Origin: an uncultured Paracoccaceae bacterium
Lineage (GTDB): Bacteria > Pseudomonadota > Alphaproteobacteria > Rhodobacterales > Rhodobacteraceae
Assembly: GCA_937952085.1 (NCBI GenBank)
Contig: CALFYQ010000392.1
Span: 1 to 6,269 of the forward strand
DNA: 6,269 bases
Direction: 5' to 3'
The position numbers and the translations under genes are program-made. The notes beneath the pieces were generated by a model that saw only the letters and a list, made by a program, of their open reading frames with translations, was not told the DNA's origin and did no database searches. Below are positions 5,635 to 6,269 of this stretch, in pieces. The stretch's first letter is position 1. Each line of letters begins with the position of its first letter.

Positions 5635-6269
5635 GGCCCTCCGCCCCGGCCCAAGCCTGCCGCCGCTCTTTCGCGGCGAGGCGGCGGCGGGCGACCCGCT
5701 CCCCCACGCCGTGCGGCGGGCGCGGGAGGGGATCGACCCCGGCCTTGTCGTCCACCGGGTGACGGCGGAGGCGCTGTCCGCCGCGATCGTGCTGGCGCCC
5801 GAGGCGCCGCTGGAGGACGCGATGGCGATGGCGCTCGCCGCGGCCAACGGCTTCGCCGACGCCTTCGGCGCGCTCGCGCCGTCGGAGGTGGCGGCGCAGT
5901 TCGACTGGCCGGGCGGGTTCCGCATCAACGGCGCGCGCTGCGGCGGGCTTCGCGCCGCCGCCTCGACGCGGGACCCGGAAGCGGAGCCGGACTGGCTCGT
6001 CATCGCCATCGAGGTTCCGTTCGACGCGCCGCCCGAGGGCGAGCCGGGCGAGACGCCGGATCGCACGACGCTCCGCGAGGAGGGCTGCGGCGAGATCGAG
6101 CCGATGCGGCTCCTCGAAAGCTGGGCGCGGCATTTCCTCGTCTCGGTCCACGAATGGCTCGACGCCGGGATCGGCCGGCTGCATCAGGACTGGCGCGGCC
6201 GCGCCTTCGCGCTCGGCGAGGAGGTTGAGGTCGCGCTGCCGGGCGAAAGGCTGACGGGCAAGTTCATCG
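5621..6269 (+). CDS. Biotin/lipoate A/B ligase-like family protein, 3' end outside window
   Basis: 216 codons are present before the window edge. The sequence has LPPLFRGEAAAGDP (13-26), a conserved helix-strand region, FDWPGGFRINGARCGGLR (94-111), DWLVIAIEV (124-132), the LESWARHFL helix (165-173) and DWRGRAFALGEEVE (190-203). The block at 94-111 corresponds to the WPND...K-x-x-G segment of biotin ligases, and the overall pattern matches a Rhodobacterales ligase-like family (with DUF4444) found beside mrp and formate dehydrogenase genes. The usual catalytic lysine position appears to be R106, and no GRGRxGR-type nucleotide/biotin loop is seen. Genuine biotin or lipoate transfer is therefore doubtful; a role in cofactor handling is only inferred. 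The ATG lies 14 bases inside the end of mrp in another frame, implying coupled translation. Confidence 0.78.
   Translation, partial: MESSEALRPGPSLPPLFRGEAAAGDPLPHAVRRAREGIDPGLVVHRVTAEALSAAIVLAPEAPLEDAMAMALAAANGFADAFGALAPSEVAAQFDWPGGFRINGARCGGLRAAASTRDPEAEPDWLVIAIEVPFDAPPEGEPGETPDRTTLREEGCGEIEPMRLLESWARHFLVSVHEWLDAGIGRLHQDWRGRAFALGEEVEVALPGERLTGKFI

Noticed and set aside
4243..6066. A long open minus-strand frame upstream of the cytochrome, antisense to mrp and its neighbours
   Set aside because: The sequence is low-complexity His/Arg/Ala-rich with no recognisable domain, and the true cytochrome start has a signal peptide and ribosome binding site.

Overview
The window is very GC-rich, nearly gap-free bacterial DNA. 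Codon use is dominated by G/C third positions. The protein set matches accessory genes I know from formate dehydrogenase loci of Rhodobacterales-type Alphaproteobacteria. Genus and species cannot be fixed from this sequence, and the catalytic formate dehydrogenase subunits are not inside the window.

Layout. On the minus strand at the left are the first 24 codons of a probable TorD-family chaperone (72 to 1), a DUF3306 protein (772-176) and a DUF3305 protein (1335-769). These are transcribed leftward; the last two overlap by ATGA. A 93-bp divergent spacer with overlapping promoter-like -10 boxes separates them from a 662-residue multi-cluster ferredoxin (1429-3417, plus). That gene meets a periplasmic cytochrome c-type protein (4242-3418, minus) tail to tail with no base between the stop codons. 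A second divergent spacer of 115 bp leads to a rightward operon: a 70-residue DUF6494-type protein (4358-4570), an Mrp/ApbC iron-sulfur carrier ATPase (4567-5634) and a biotin/lipoate ligase-like protein (5621 to beyond 6269). All three reading frames overlap.

How the genes may work together (inference). TorD-like chaperones fold molybdenum enzymes before export. Mrp moves Fe-S clusters. The ferredoxin-like protein carries about four Fe-S clusters and could pass electrons or help cluster assembly. The cytochrome joins a shortened solute-binding-like domain to a heme domain and is predicted to be periplasmic. DUF3305, DUF3306 and DUF6494 are uncharacterised families. The set reads as a maturation and electron-transfer kit for a formate dehydrogenase whose structural genes probably lie left of position 1.

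The points most worth following are the cytochrome without any methionine in its heme domain, the ligase-like protein that lacks the usual catalytic lysine and glycine/arginine-rich loop, and the ferredoxin with an HdrA-like cysteine-rich N-terminus and a CCxxC...CxxC C-terminus. No RNA genes, insertion sequences, CRISPR arrays or intergenic stretches above 300 bases were seen.
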